Translations under genes and position numbers: made by a program
Notes under the pieces: generated by a model
Databases searched by the model: none
What the model was told of the DNA's origin: nothing
What the model saw: only the letters and a program-made list of their open reading frames with translations
Part shown: positions 35,129-46,718 of the stretch, piece after piece
Position numbering within the stretch: position 1 is the stretch's first letter
How the letters are laid out: every line of letters begins with the position of its first letter
Source of the DNA: Corylus avellana
Lineage: Eukaryota; Streptophyta; Magnoliopsida; Fagales; Betulaceae
Assembly: GCF_901000735.1 (NCBI RefSeq)
Contig: NC_081541.1
Location: 41,447,021 to 41,511,020 of the forward strand
Length of the DNA stretch: 64,000 nucleotides
Direction of reading: 5' to 3'

Positions 35129-35535
35129 AAGACCCCTACTATGCGGTCGGGCTACAAAACCCAACTTTTGCAACCCCCAATCAACTACTGTCACCAAAGC
35201 TAAGTGCACAAACATAACTTACAACCAAATACACCGGATGAAAACCAGAGAAAGAAAGAAAAGAAAGAAAGATGGAGAAAGAAGAAATGGCCGGCGGGTC
35301 TCACCAGACCCACGCCGTGTGTCTGGCGAGACCCACCAACCATTTCTTCTTTCTTTGCCAGACCCACGCCATTTCTTCTTTCTCTCTTTTCTTTCTTTCT
35401 TTTCTTTCTTTTTCTGGTTTTCATCCTGTGTATTTGGTTGTAAGTTATGTTTGTGCACTTAGCTTAGGTGGCAGTAGTTGACTGGGGGCTGCAAAAGTTG
35501 GGTTTTGCAGCCCGACCGCATAGTAGGTTTTTCCC
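35129..35535. mobile_element. Long-arm fold-back element
   Basis: Two near-perfect inverted arms of about 130 bases: the left starts cctactatgcggtcgggct (35134) and the right ends with its complement (agcccgaccgcatagtagg, 35509-35527). TTTGTCCC occurs directly outside at 35121-35128 and 35536-35543 and is a candidate target duplication. The core holds GA/CT runs and a second inverted motif (gacccacgcc / ggcgggtct). Open frames on both strands here are mirror images created by the palindrome, not genes. Confidence 0.7.
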
Positions 35536-35676
35536 TTTGTCCCTCTTTCTTACTCACTCGTTTGATCATACGGTCAAACCACTATCATAAGTTGCCACTT
35601 CCGGTGGTAGATCTAAGTCATCCCCATTATAGTTTCAATTTTTTCAAGGACTATTATTTTTTCACTTGTAGCGTCT

Positions 35677-35707
<31 letters not shown>

Positions 35708-35919
35708 CCATCCATTTCTTCTAAGTTACAATTTAAGTGTCCATAGACAGAAGGATCCATATGGATCATGGTTGAATTGACACTTTTATTTGTCATAAAT
35801 GCAATATATATATGGACTAAATCATTCAAATTAAAAGATTATATAGGACTAAATTGACACCCACATAATAATTAATTAAGGAAAGTAACAAAATAAAGTG
35901 GATTGATGGAGGAAAGAAC

Positions 35920-36054
35920 CTGCAAATTTTGCTTTAAAGAAATGCTTATACGTATTTGGAGCACCTCTTAAATGCCACGTTGATAGACTTTCCCACACTT
36001 CCTGTGCCCTCCTGTTCACTTCCTGGGCGCTAGCTCCTGTTCCTATTTATAATA

Positions 36055-36092
<38 letters not shown>

Positions 36093-36135
36093 AAACAAGC
36101 ACAAAACACGTTATGCTTTCAATATCGTCATTCTC
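35920..36135 (-). promoter_or_regulatory. Distal promoter and leader block of duplicon D
   Basis: Conserved element (36099-36135), long GA repeat (36058-36089), TATA box TATAAATA (36044-36051), leader ending TTGCAG|GTTCTT at 35920/35919. It is the standard block of the array but lies 4.5 kb upstream of gene D. Confidence 0.55.
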
Positions 36136-36239
36136 AAGCAAGAATTTAATATTCCTTTCTTTTGCGTAGAAGCTCATTTCCAACAGTAAAAATCAGAGAT
36201 TATGTAAGATTTATAAAAACTAAATATATAGTAAATTAG

Positions 36240-37450
36240 TAAATAATCTTATGCATGCTCCTCATGCTCTTTATCTCTTTCTGTTTCTTCGGGAAGAAAA
36301 AAAAAAATCTCAATAAGAAAATCAGGACTACCGTATTGCCTTCTCAAAAATTGACATGAAGTTTATGGAGATTTAAATTATTATCATAATTAATATCACA
36401 AGATTTTTTTTTTTTATTGGTTGATCTTAAAATTTAGGCTAAAATGTATGAAAACCAATCCAATTTTGACGTCATTCCTCACAATCCTCCATTGTTTCAA
36501 TCAAAGACAGATCTATGGGGTGACTGGGAGTGGCCGTGGTCCCCCCAAATTACAAGAAAAAAAAAGTTTTAAGGCAAAAAAATAAAAAAAATTTAAGGTA
36601 TTTTTTGCCAATTAGTCCCTCCCCAAAATTTTTTTGGCCCTTACTCCCTCCCCAAATTGAAAGTTGGATTCGTCCCTTGTTTCAATCTCATTCCTTGGAA
36701 TATTTAGGATTGGGTTAATCATAACCCTTCCCTTAATAAAACCATCAACAAATGTATTTACGTAGGTATGTAAGATCTCACTTTCTACTAATTTGGGCAT
36801 GAAAAATAGTTTTACAAAAGCATTTCAAAAGTTCCAAAAGTTTTGAATTTCTTTGAAGCATCTTCATTCTTCTCTTTCAAAAACCTACCTTAGCTATTTG
36901 ATCAAAGCTTTCACCTAGCTATTGCAGGGGATCATTTCCTTCCTCTATTGATGGCGACTCTTTATTCATCGGCACCCATTTTTGGAAAGAAGAGCATTTC
37001 ATTTGAAATTGTTTGAAATGAATATATGGTTTGTATACAGATTTTTTTTTTTTTTTTTGGTTTCTGAAGCTTGAAGAGATGTATGGTTTGTATCTTTATT
37101 TTGCTCTTCATTTGAAATTGTTTAAAAGCCATAGTTTTAAAATTTCTAGATCCTTCCAATCGGTTAATCTAAGACTAATTTCAAAAACCAATTAATAATT
37201 TTACCTTAGCTATTTCATATATATTTTGAAAAAAAAATTCACCTATTGCTAAAAGGTGATTCGTTCCTCTACTGAGGATGACTTCGTTTGGAGGTAATAT
37301 ATAAGAATAATTGTGCTTTTGCAAAAAGAGAATGAAAGAAAAGTGAGAGAGAGTTTCCTTCTAACATTCACAAGGAAGTATTTTTCCCATTTTAGATTCC
37401 TTAATTGCCAGATAAGTACAGTAATATTCTTATGATCATAGAAGGAAAAC
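36240..37450. repeat. Far-upstream part of duplicon D
   Basis: Matches the sequence right of the gap in duplicon C and the corresponding parts of A, B and E. Confidence 0.65.
36503..36677. mobile_element. 175-bp insertion with a 10-bp TSD
   Basis: TGTTTCAATC is found at 36493-36502 and 36678-36687, and the paralogous site at 28106-28115 has one copy and no insert. The ends are weak inverted repeats (AAAGACAGATC / AGGGACGAATC). The element at 55899-56051 (CAGGGGCAGAAC ... GTTCCGCCCCTG) looks related. It is a short non-autonomous DNA element; 9-11 bp duplications suggest a Mutator-type origin. Confidence 0.7.
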
Positions 37451-39240
37451 AACCATGCATCATTGATCTGCTGCTAATGCTTGAAAAATCATTTGGTTGA
37501 TGATTCCCTATTTAATATCTTCAATATACCATTCTTGGTGACCGACGAGAACTCTCAACTTTGGAATTTCTTCATGAAGATTGAAGTTTTGATGACTGTG
37601 AATTAAGATATGTTTCATCTTTAACTCCTTGATCTTCGATTTTTTGTAGAAAAATTTTAGTAACATCATAAGGTTGATTTGATTTAATTAAAATTTGATA
37701 AAATTTGTGATTTCCAAACACCATTATGTTTATTAAGGTTGATTTGATAAAATAACTGGTTATTTTTTATGATAAAAAAATTCAACCAAATGATTTTTAA
37801 TATATTCAGATTACATTACAAAATGGCTATATATGAATAAATTAAAGTTTCCTAATAATTATTTTGACATAAGAAAATATTAAATTGGAAAAGTGTAAAC
37901 TTAAAACCCTTTAGTTTGGGGAAAATTTCAATACCAGCGCGCACAAGAAGAATGATACTAGTATAGCTATTCTATGATTCAGTGGAAATTAGGGATACAA
38001 ATGAACCAGATTGATGATGAACAGTTTGAGCTCAATTTCAATAAACTTGACTTGAGTTAGGTTCATTTATTAAAGAATTGGCCTTGAACAAAAATTTGGG
38101 TTCGTTTAATTAGTAAATGAGCCAAATTTAAATATTAACTCAACTTAACTTGTATAACTTCATTTTTATTATTTTTTCTTGTATTTTTTTGTAAAAAAGA
38201 ATTAAAAAAATGAAAGCCAATCATCATTTTAATGTAATAGATATAACTTTTTTTTGAATGAATGATTAAGCATTTCATATCATGACAACCTATACAAAAT
38301 CCTCTTCAGCAATGAAGCTAAAGACGCCGACACTATACAAGTATCAACCCCATCCTATACCAATCCAATCAAGACAAGACAAGGGCCCCAAAAAAAAAAA
38401 AAAAAAAGGTCAGAATTTTAGTATCTATATCCCACTCACAACAAAGAATCATATTCTCAGTATTAATTACATTGAAACTTACCTTTAAAAATAATATGCC
38501 CTTTAACATCGATCCCAAATAATTCTTTGAATCACTTATTCTTATGTTTTAGGAGAACTCTCATGTCATCTCATTTTCCTTCATAGATTATATATTGATG
38601 CACCAAAAGTATTAGAGCATATTTGAGATTGCGTTATAGAGCTTAAAAATTAGTTCTAATACCTAAAAAGTTGTGCCAAACAAAAGCTAGTCTGTTTGAT
38701 AAAAAATTTCAAAAGTATTTCTTTAACTTTTTTACTTTAAAAATTATTAAAACTCACTTTTGGCAAAAAACTTAAAAATAAAATATTTGCCATAAAACGT
38801 TGTTTGACTTAAAAGCTCTATTTCTCAAATACAATCCTAAATATGCTCTTAAGGCTCTTCCTAAACATTAATGATACCCTTCCAACATATCAGCATCCCA
38901 TGAGCTAGATAGGAATACTCTCTACCTTGCACATCTTCATCACAATAAGCCAAACACGTTTACTATACCCGCCTGCTGGTCCAAGTGCAATTTTGGTTGC
39001 ATGGGTTAATTAAGCTGAATTTATTGAGGGGCCGTCGTTTGCCAATTTAATTTATTGAGGGGCCGTCGTTTGCCAATTTTAGTTTTATAAATTTATAAAT
39101 AAAAATTTATTTATTTAATTAATTCAAATTAATCTTGCTGATGATAAGTTCAAATTCGACTTGAACTATAATAAAATTAAATCAAAGAAGCTTAAACATT
39201 TAATATTTGAGTAGATTACAATTATCTCAGTCATAATAAT
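37450..39240. other. Intergenic sequence with one clear MITE
   Basis: No gene was found. Apart from the MITE at 38615-38848 the stretch is AT-rich with weak repeats (for example ggggccgtcgtttgccaatt twice at 39030-39080). Confidence 0.45.
38615..38848. mobile_element. Tourist-like MITE, TSD TTA
   Basis: 234 bases. Ends GAGCATATTTGAGATTG and, complemented, GAGCATATTTAGGATTG; TTA at 38612-38614 and 38849-38851. This matches the PIF/Harbinger (Tourist) pattern. No coding capacity. Confidence 0.75.
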
Positions 39241-39477
39241 AGAGCATATATAGAAACTTTATGCATTGAAGCACACATGTACTCTCTGCTCAGAATAAGA
39301 AAAACAAAAAAATGGTACACACTCTCCACATATGCTGAAACAATATATATGTAACACACAAAATGAAAACAACTCGTAAAACCGATCACTAATTACTCAC
39401 AAGCCAGACATGACAACCAGAAAATTTAGATACAATGCACCCCCAACAAACGCTAATTAAATACACATATCAATGCT

Positions 39478-40917
39478 TCATTCCCTTTTTATCACAAAAG
39501 GTCGAAGAAAACCCCAGAATTGGTAAAGCATGACAAACAGTGCAACTGTTGTTGCAGTGCCTCTCCAAAAATCACGATAAAACTCACTTTTCATGGTTGC
39601 CATGATGCGGTTGACATGGTTATCACTGTAATCATTAATCTCTTTACCTAGAATGGAGTAACATGATTTATTTACCACAATCTCAAGGCAAAGACTGTTA
39701 ATTACTTTTGCCACCGCTTCATTGCTACCGATATTGTTAACAATGATCTTTTTTTGAACGAGCAAATCCACATCTTTGTCAGCGTCGATTAGATAGTCCA
39801 ATAGCTCAACATAATTGTAGATGTAAGAATTAAGTGGATAACGACATTGCTCCAAGGCCATGAGGTTTCGAAAAAGATCTTCAGTATTGCTGTCAACCAG
39901 AAGTGGGGGGATTTCCAAGATAGATTGCATTTTTTCCATCCATGGAAACGGCTTTTTCAAGCATGGTAAACAAGCCAAGAGCCATGACAAATTGAAGCAT
40001 GGAAAGTGTTCCAAGCACTTATTCCTACATAATTTTATGTCAAGCAATCTTCTTTCTTTAACTGCTTTGAATTTCAATCCTGCATCATCTAGCCTTGTGG
40101 CACATATTCTACTATCCAAATCTTGTTTAAGTTTCATAGTCAGGCCTGGTACTGAACAGAACACATGTCTTATCAAATCTGTGAAGTGTTTTACTTCCTT
40201 TCTGTTGAAATTTTCTGGCAGCTGCGTATCAATACGATTACTAATAGTGAAAACATAAAAGTAATTAAGGGAAAGCTCCAGAAAAGTAACCTCTTTGTTC
40301 TTGCCTCCTTTTTGTGCTTTATGATATTCGGGACCGGTAAACTTAAATAATTTCTTGAGAATGAAAAAAGGAAGCTGATTCTCAAGTAATATCAAGTCAA
40401 GTCGAATACCATTTGTCAGCCATGGATTCTTTATAACGTAATCATCTTCATCATTTTCGCCATTTTCCGGCTGCCAAGGTTTGGTCCTCCGGAAGAGCTC
40501 AATTATAAAGATGGCATCCAATAGAATCATTTTTGCAAAATGATTACTACTTATGTGTGTAAAGTCTTCTGAATAGCAATGACGGATTTTTTCTTCTTTG
40601 TTTTGAATGATCTTTAGAAGATCCTCCTTGCTCTTCCCGGTTTGATCCAAGAAATCCTTCAAATATCTCAATTTTTGCATTTCCATGTCCTTCAATTCTT
40701 CTCGGCAGTGATGAAAAGGACCTATTGAAACTAACTTTGGGGTGTAGGCTTCTTCATTTACTTTGCGCAGTTTCTTGGGAACCCGATAGATACAGCATTC
40801 CGGCCACTCTGCAGGTGGCATTAATGGTGGAATGTTAATGCCAAATTCCTCACATTCCTCGCATTCAGCTTCCTCTCCAATGGAAATTATGGAATCACTA
40901 GCGGCCATCTTTTCCAT
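39478..40917 (-). CDS. DUF247 protein, gene E, 479 aa
   Basis: Intact DUF247 CDS closest to A and F. Blocks: CCIYRVPKKLRKVN, AYTPKLVSIGPFHH, FAKMILLDAIFIIELF, DLILLENQLPFFILKKLF, KHFTDLIRHVF, ATRLDDAGLKFKAV, the Cys-rich insert FPCFNLSWLLACLPCLKKPF (about 300-325), FRNLMALEQCRYP (Arg replaces the usual His), and a C-terminal anchor FWRGTATTVALFVMLYQF. The ATG at 40917 lies in the same GAGGGATGG context as A. A second ATG lies at codon 4. The acceptor CACTAG is at 40936-40941. Confidence 0.93.
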   Translation of the reverse strand: MEKMAASDSIISIGEEAECEECEEFGINIPPLMPPAEWPECCIYRVPKKLRKVNEEAYTPKLVSIGPFHHCREELKDMEMQKLRYLKDFLDQTGKSKEDLLKIIQNKEEKIRHCYSEDFTHISSNHFAKMILLDAIFIIELFRRTKPWQPENGENDEDDYVIKNPWLTNGIRLDLILLENQLPFFILKKLFKFTGPEYHKAQKGGKNKEVTFLELSLNYFYVFTISNRIDTQLPENFNRKEVKHFTDLIRHVFCSVPGLTMKLKQDLDSRICATRLDDAGLKFKAVKERRLLDIKLCRNKCLEHFPCFNLSWLLACLPCLKKPFPWMEKMQSILEIPPLLVDSNTEDLFRNLMALEQCRYPLNSYIYNYVELLDYLIDADKDVDLLVQKKIIVNNIGSNEAVAKVINSLCLEIVVNKSCYSILGKEINDYSDNHVNRIMATMKSEFYRDFWRGTATTVALFVMLYQFWGFLRPFVIKRE

Positions 40918-40988
40918 CCCTCAATTTTGTTTAGCCTAGTGAGAAATAAGCAACAATCATTGGCAATATTAATAGGCAGCAATATTAG

Positions 40989-40997
40989 CATATATCC

Positions 40998-41043
<46 letters not shown>

Positions 41044-41052
41044 GGATATATC
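40989..41052. repeat. (TA)n microsatellite inside a perfect hairpin
   Basis: A 36-base TA run (41003-41038) is flanked by inverted arms atatatccatttc / gaaatggatatat, so the whole 64 bases can fold into one hairpin. Confidence 0.85.
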
Positions 41053-41394
41053 CAACAAGGCTAACAAAATTACATGTCAATTCCAGTCATAGTGTTGAAA
41101 TTAATGAATAAATAAATATTAAGAAAAAAGAAAGTGTCTGCAATAATTTAATTTGATATCTAAAGCAATATTTATATTATTATTTTTTTAATTACCAAAT
41201 GATGGAAGAACATTTACATCTAAAAAATTCTCAACACCCGGGTGGATGACTTCCATTCAATCATGGTACGTAAGTGGATATACCATCGAGCTATGAAGGC
41301 CAATGGTAAAAATGCATATATTATAGTTAGAAAAAAAAAAACAAAAACAAATTGACAATATCTTTTCGAATAATTCATAGTATATATTATTAGT

Positions 41395-41471
41395 TTTTTT
41401 TTTTTTTTGATAATGAACTCAATTCATTTATTAAGAGGAACCTTGCTCGGCAAGGACTTTTACATGGATAC
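41395..41471 (-). mobile_element. 5'-truncated LINE 3' tail, 16-bp TSD
   Basis: The 16-base sequence AGTATATATTATTAGT is present on both sides (41379-41394 and 41472-41487). Read on the minus strand the insert ends ...TTAATAAATGAATTGAGTTC-ATTATC followed by a poly-A run. Short insert, terminal poly-A and a long target duplication are the mark of target-primed reverse transcription by an L1-type LINE. Confidence 0.8.
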
Positions 41472-42401
41472 AGTATATATTATTAGTTCATTGCTATTTA
41501 ATAGTCTTTTTTTTCTAATTATTATTATTATTATACGGACGAATTTTCAGCCACTAATCCCAGGCGGACAGATAATGGAATATGAGTATGCAAAGGCTGA
41601 TAATATCTACCTCTACCTACCCATATATATAATAGTTGTCTTATAAAACGACGTCATTTTAGGATTTAATTTCAAAACAAGGTCATTTTTGTCTAGGGAA
41701 ATGGCCATCTAAAAATTGGATTAAGCTAATCTAAAAAATCTCATCTAAAATCTGGATTATGCCTATCTAAAAAAGATTATAAAAATTTTTAAAAAACAAC
41801 ATGCCCATATAAATTAATTCCATAGTTAAAAAAATAATAATAATAAAATAAAATAAAATAAAAATGAAAGCCCAAAATGCAAAGAAAGTGTCACAGGCAA
41901 TTAGTACAAAAATAAAAAATAAAAAAAAATTGATCGTGTTCTCTAGCTAGCTTATGGGTTGATTCCACCCTCTGCATACTACTATACGGATGTGGAATAA
42001 AGATATTACGGTGATAGATCAAACAGTGTGTTTTGCAAGTCCAAACAAACCCTAATAAATCGTCCTCATTATAATTTTAGTTTGTTTGAACAGGAATTTT
42101 TTTTTTTTTTTTTTTTTTTCACTCGTTACTTGTTTTAGTTTTGCACCCATTTCTTCTAATTAGTAACACTTTCGTATCCATATAAATTATGATGGCCGGC
42201 TGTTCAACTTACTCAATAAAACATTGATTATATTTAACAAAATTTTTTACTGAGAACTTTTATTTTTCATAAATGCAATATGTATGGATCGACTAATCCT
42301 TCAAATTAAAAGGGTAGAACTAAATTGACACCTACATCAAAGTTTACTTACAAAACATAAATAATAATAACAAAATAAATTGAAACGATGAAGGAAAGAA
42401 C

Positions 42402-42613
42402 CTGCGAATTTTGCTTTAAAGAAAGCTGTTTATAGGCTAGCTTGGAGTACCCCTTGAATAGCAAATCTCTCACTTTCTCACTATAAATCTATAATTAATG
42501 TCCCCTCACTTCCCCATTTGCTCCTATTTATAATATTTCTTTCTCTCTCTCTCACACACACACACAAAAATAACAAGCAGAAAACACTTTACGCTTTCAA
42601 TATAGTCATTCTC
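42402..42613 (-). promoter_or_regulatory. Promoter and leader exon block of gene E
   Basis: TATA box TATAAATA (42525-42532), GA/GT repeat, leader ending TCGCAG|GTTCTT at 42402/42401. The 37-bp element (42577-42613) is mutated: AACACTTTACGC for AACACGTTATGC and ATAGTC for ATCGTC, so the ACGTG core and the TGACG are lost. Confidence 0.55.
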
Positions 42614-42759
42614 ACGAAATCAAAAACATTTCAAAGCTAAATTAATATTCCTTCTTTTTCGTAAAAGCTACCATTGATTTCCAACAGTAAAAATCAGAGT
42701 TTATGAAAGATTTTTAAAAACTAATTATATAGTAAATTAGCAAATAATCTTATATATAT

Positions 42760-43697
42760 ATATATATTTTTTCTACAAGAAAATCACGACTACCATATTG
42801 CCTTCTCGAAAATTGGCATGAAGTTGCTAGAGATTTGAATTATTATCATAATATAACATAAACTATTAATAGAATAAGATCTTAATTTAGGATTGGGATT
42901 TTTTTTTTTTTCATTTTTACTTGGTTGATTTTAAAATTTAGGCTAAAATGTATGAAAACCACTTCAATTTTGACAACATAACCCTTCCCTTAATACAATC
43001 ATCAACACATGTACGTACTTACGTACGTAGGTAGGAGTCCTACCTGTTGCAAAAGGTGATTTCATTCCTCTATTGAGAATGAATTCGTTTAGAGGTAACA
43101 AGAAGTACACATCACCTCCTTTTGCCAACTAAAAAAAAAAAAAAAGGCAAGCCATAGCAAAGAACAACCCTTGGTGTGGTAGTTCAGTGGTCTAAAAAAA
43201 ATTCCATTAGGTTAGTATTCACCGTTTTGGAACAAAGTGTAAATGCAAAATCAAGGGCGAGGATGAAACAATTTATATTTTAGCTTGTGATAATACTTAA
43301 TTTGCTGTGGCTGCACCCACTGATGGGCCTGTGACCTCTTGACACCTAAAATTTTTATGGGCAAAAAATAGTATTTTTATTGCACTATAGCATATCTTCG
43401 TAAAATAGTTTTCAAACATAAATAAGGGGTCAACCTTAATTTTGATAGAAGCAAAGCTTAACTTAAATATATTACACTTCGGCCACAAGCCATGCTAATG
43501 AACAGATGTTATATTTGTTTTTAGCTGGGGGGGGGGGGTGTTGTATTAGCTGTTAAAGATAAAAAATAAATTCTCTCATAAAGAAATTGTTGGCAGCATC
43601 GTACTAAAGGGCAAGCTTCTACCAACCAAAAGAAAAAAGCCTAGGGGTAGCAAACCTTATTGTTTCATACATAAGAAATTAGAATCTATTTTAAGCA
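42760..43697. repeat. Far-upstream part of duplicon E
   Basis: Shares blocks with duplicon A, including the segment at 43610-43697. A small region near 43166-43190 (ggtgtggtagttcagtggtc) resembles a pol III A box but has no B box. A run of ten G is at 43529-43538. Confidence 0.55.
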
Positions 43698-43699
43698 AA

Positions 43700-46679
43700 G
43701 CCCTTTTGTAAATTTACGACTCTGTATGACAATAACCTTCCTGCTTGTCTTCAAGATAACCAAACTTCTTCAAGTGCGTTTCATTATGGATCATTTGTAT
43801 GTATCGTGTGGTTTGAAAACTAATGAACAAAAAAACCCCAAATGATGAAAAGCTACGAGCTTTTAGGAATATTCACTTTGGTTCATAAGAGTGAAGGAAG
43901 ACATACATCTAGAAGGATTCTAGAATCAAGGATCTCTCTATCTTTCTCACCAAAAATATCCAAAACTAATTCCTTGAGAGCTATGGAAAAGAGATAAGCC
44001 AAATGAGCCAAAGAATGAATTTTTATTCACACGGGAATTTCCCATTGCTTCATGACTGATTCCTTCGCGTCATAACGTGCGACTAGGGTTTCATCACTAA
44101 CGTTCTGATATTTGACAATTTTTTCACAAGTCGCGCACGACGAGCTTTGCACCTTTAGGATCTGCATAAGCTATGCCGGAAGCAGGCCGAGACTTCTCTG
44201 AGGCTCTGCATCATGCATGTCTCTGTCACAACATGCTTTGGACAGGACTGAGGACAATATTTCTCTGAGGGTCTCTATCATGACGGGCTTTGAACAGGAC
44301 ATACTAGTAACCATGTAAAACTACCCAAACACTTCGCATTTTCATACTGAAACCTTAGGGGATGAAAAAAAACATTACATGTAAGATTTTGCACACCAAA
44401 TTAAGCCAATTTCTAAAACCTAACATTATATATTATGTTTAAGAAGATATATGCATGCCATCATTTTTGCTATGTACTCAACTGTTCCAAAACAAGCAAA
44501 TTTTAGTGGTTTCAAAACATAGATCGATACTGAAAATAGTTTGTATCATTGGTATTTGTATATAATAGGGTATTCTGATAATTGCAGGAACATTTCTAAC
44601 CTTTTATTGATCCTTTACATTTTGAGCTCGCTTTACATTCCTAAACTTTTAATTATCCTTCCATGATGTAGGGAGATCAAAATCCCTCTAGCTTCATCAA
44701 TTAGATGTCGGGCATTAGTTGAGAGAAGACATTAAGGTGGAAATTAGAAAAAATAAATTAAAAAATCATGACCTTAAAACGCATGGACTGATTTGTGTAA
44801 AATCGTATGTCTTTCAAAATTCAAATACCAACTTCCTATTTTAACTTTAAGGACCGCAAAAAAAAATAATAATAATAATAAACAAAATAAAATACTTTGA
44901 AAAATCGTAGGTTTTGACAGGTTAGAAACCTTTGAGTATTGTCACCTTTTCTTCTTTCTTTTTGGCAACGTAAATAAAACGATAAGATTAAGCAAAAAAA
45001 AAAAAAAAATTAAAACGATAAGCTTTCTATCCCTACCCAACGGTCCCAGCCCTTAAGAATATCAAACGGGCTCAATGAATGCCATCAAAGAAAAGGACCT
45101 CCATCATTCGTGAATCGTGGTAATAAAATATATGGAAAACGCCTAAAAAAACATTAAGAAACCAAGGATAAAAAAACAAGTAGAAGGGGAGGAGGGGGTG
45201 TGTTGGTTTTGTGAATCTTGGTCGAGGAGGACCGGAGTTTGCACTACAAAAAAATCATTCATTTAGTGATTCGTGAATAATGACGTCTGGACAGTGAAAT
45301 AATATTAATATCAACAAGATATTAATATTATTTGATACTTATATTTTATCCAAGCAAGCGTTCAATTCTTGAAAATCTCATAGTTGAAAATGGAAAAACA
45401 AATTAAAATTAAATGCTAGGCCAAGCATTTTATTCGACCACGTACAAATCACTCTCTTTATAACTTTCCTTCTTTTTTTTCTTTTTTTTTTTTACATTTT
45501 TTTTTTCTCAATTTGTCTATTCAAGTCTCATTCGAAAATTCTCCTTTAATTTCAAGTCCTATTCAAGGCCTTTAAATCATTCCATAGATTATGAGTACTA
45601 AAAAGGTTAGTAAATCTCAATTACCAAAAACTCACTCAGCCACTTACATTAATTTTTCGATTAAATTATTGATTCTTCATATATAATTAAAGAGTATAAA
45701 TAATTATTTGGCAAGTATAAATGTAGCTACCCAAATTTTAATGGTTATTTAGCGAATCAAGTATTAATAGGGCATAAGATCGAATATCCCCAAATTAAGT
45801 AAAATTTTATTTTGCACAAATATTACATATTTCCTTTCAATGATATTTTCTTTTAATAAACAATTCTTCGAATATCCCCAAGATCGAAGTGTATTCCCTT
45901 TCCCGAGTTTGAATTAAAAAAAAAAAAAAAAAAGTCTCTACGTATAAATTTTGAAATTCTATTTTTAAGAAAATTGCATCTATCAAATTTAACCCATTGG
46001 AGACAAAACCATTCCCTCTTTATTAATTCTTGCAACATTAATTTCCAAACACACAATTGACAATACCCAATTAAATTTTAGGAATCAATGCTTAATTTGC
46101 ATAGAACGTTTAATTACGACCTTTCAATTTTCATGCTTTTCTCAACATCATTCAATTAATGCGTATATTCTAAAATATTTTCCAACGTCATTCAATTAAT
46201 TTGTATATTCTAAAATATTTTAGCTAGTCTCGCGCCAATTCCATATTTGGTGTTGTTTTCCAAAAGAAAAACTCTTCCAAACCGCTCATAATCACACATT
46301 CAGATCATCATATCTAAGGTAGTAATCAAATATCAAAATCCCAGCCTCAGCATTAGTTGAGAGAAGACCACAAATGTGAGAAAATTACACTTTATTTCCC
46401 AAAGTTTCAGGAAAAAAATTAAATTTGATATATATATATATATATATATATGGTTTTTTTTAAAAAATAAAAATAAAAATGTAGGGGCAGTTTAGAATTT
46501 TTCATTATTTCGTTAGAGAAAACGGAAATGGTTAACAGATGGGCCACATTAAAAATTTTGAAATTTTAATGGGGTGCATTACAATTTTTAAAATATTGGA
46601 GATCAGATTGAAAATGATTTAAGGTTTAGGGTTTAAACCCTAAACCCTAGAAATTACACTTTACTAGTAAAGTGTAATT

Positions 46680-46718
<39 letters not shown>

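Larger units (their letters stand above)
40936..42401 (-). other. Predicted 5'UTR intron of gene E
   Basis: Donor TCGCAG|GTTCTT at 42402/42401, acceptor CACTAG|GCTAAA at 40936/40935, length 1466. It contains the AT palindrome at 41 kb and the LINE tail at 41395-41471. Confidence 0.6.

Noticed and set aside
35200..35481. Six overlapping frames on both strands
   Set aside because: Mirror images produced by the fold-back element; Lys/Glu and Phe/Ser runs come from the GA/CT tracts.
19063..40258. Plus-strand frames starting MRFRKR... opposite the DUF247 genes (19063, 25699, 30380, 39860)
   Set aside because: They lie antisense to the same conserved codons and owe their similarity to the sense protein; composition and missing signals argue against real genes.
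43166..43190. tRNA/SINE-like A box (ggtgtggtagttcagtggtc)
   Set aside because: No B box, no cloverleaf and no poly-A or target duplication could be found.
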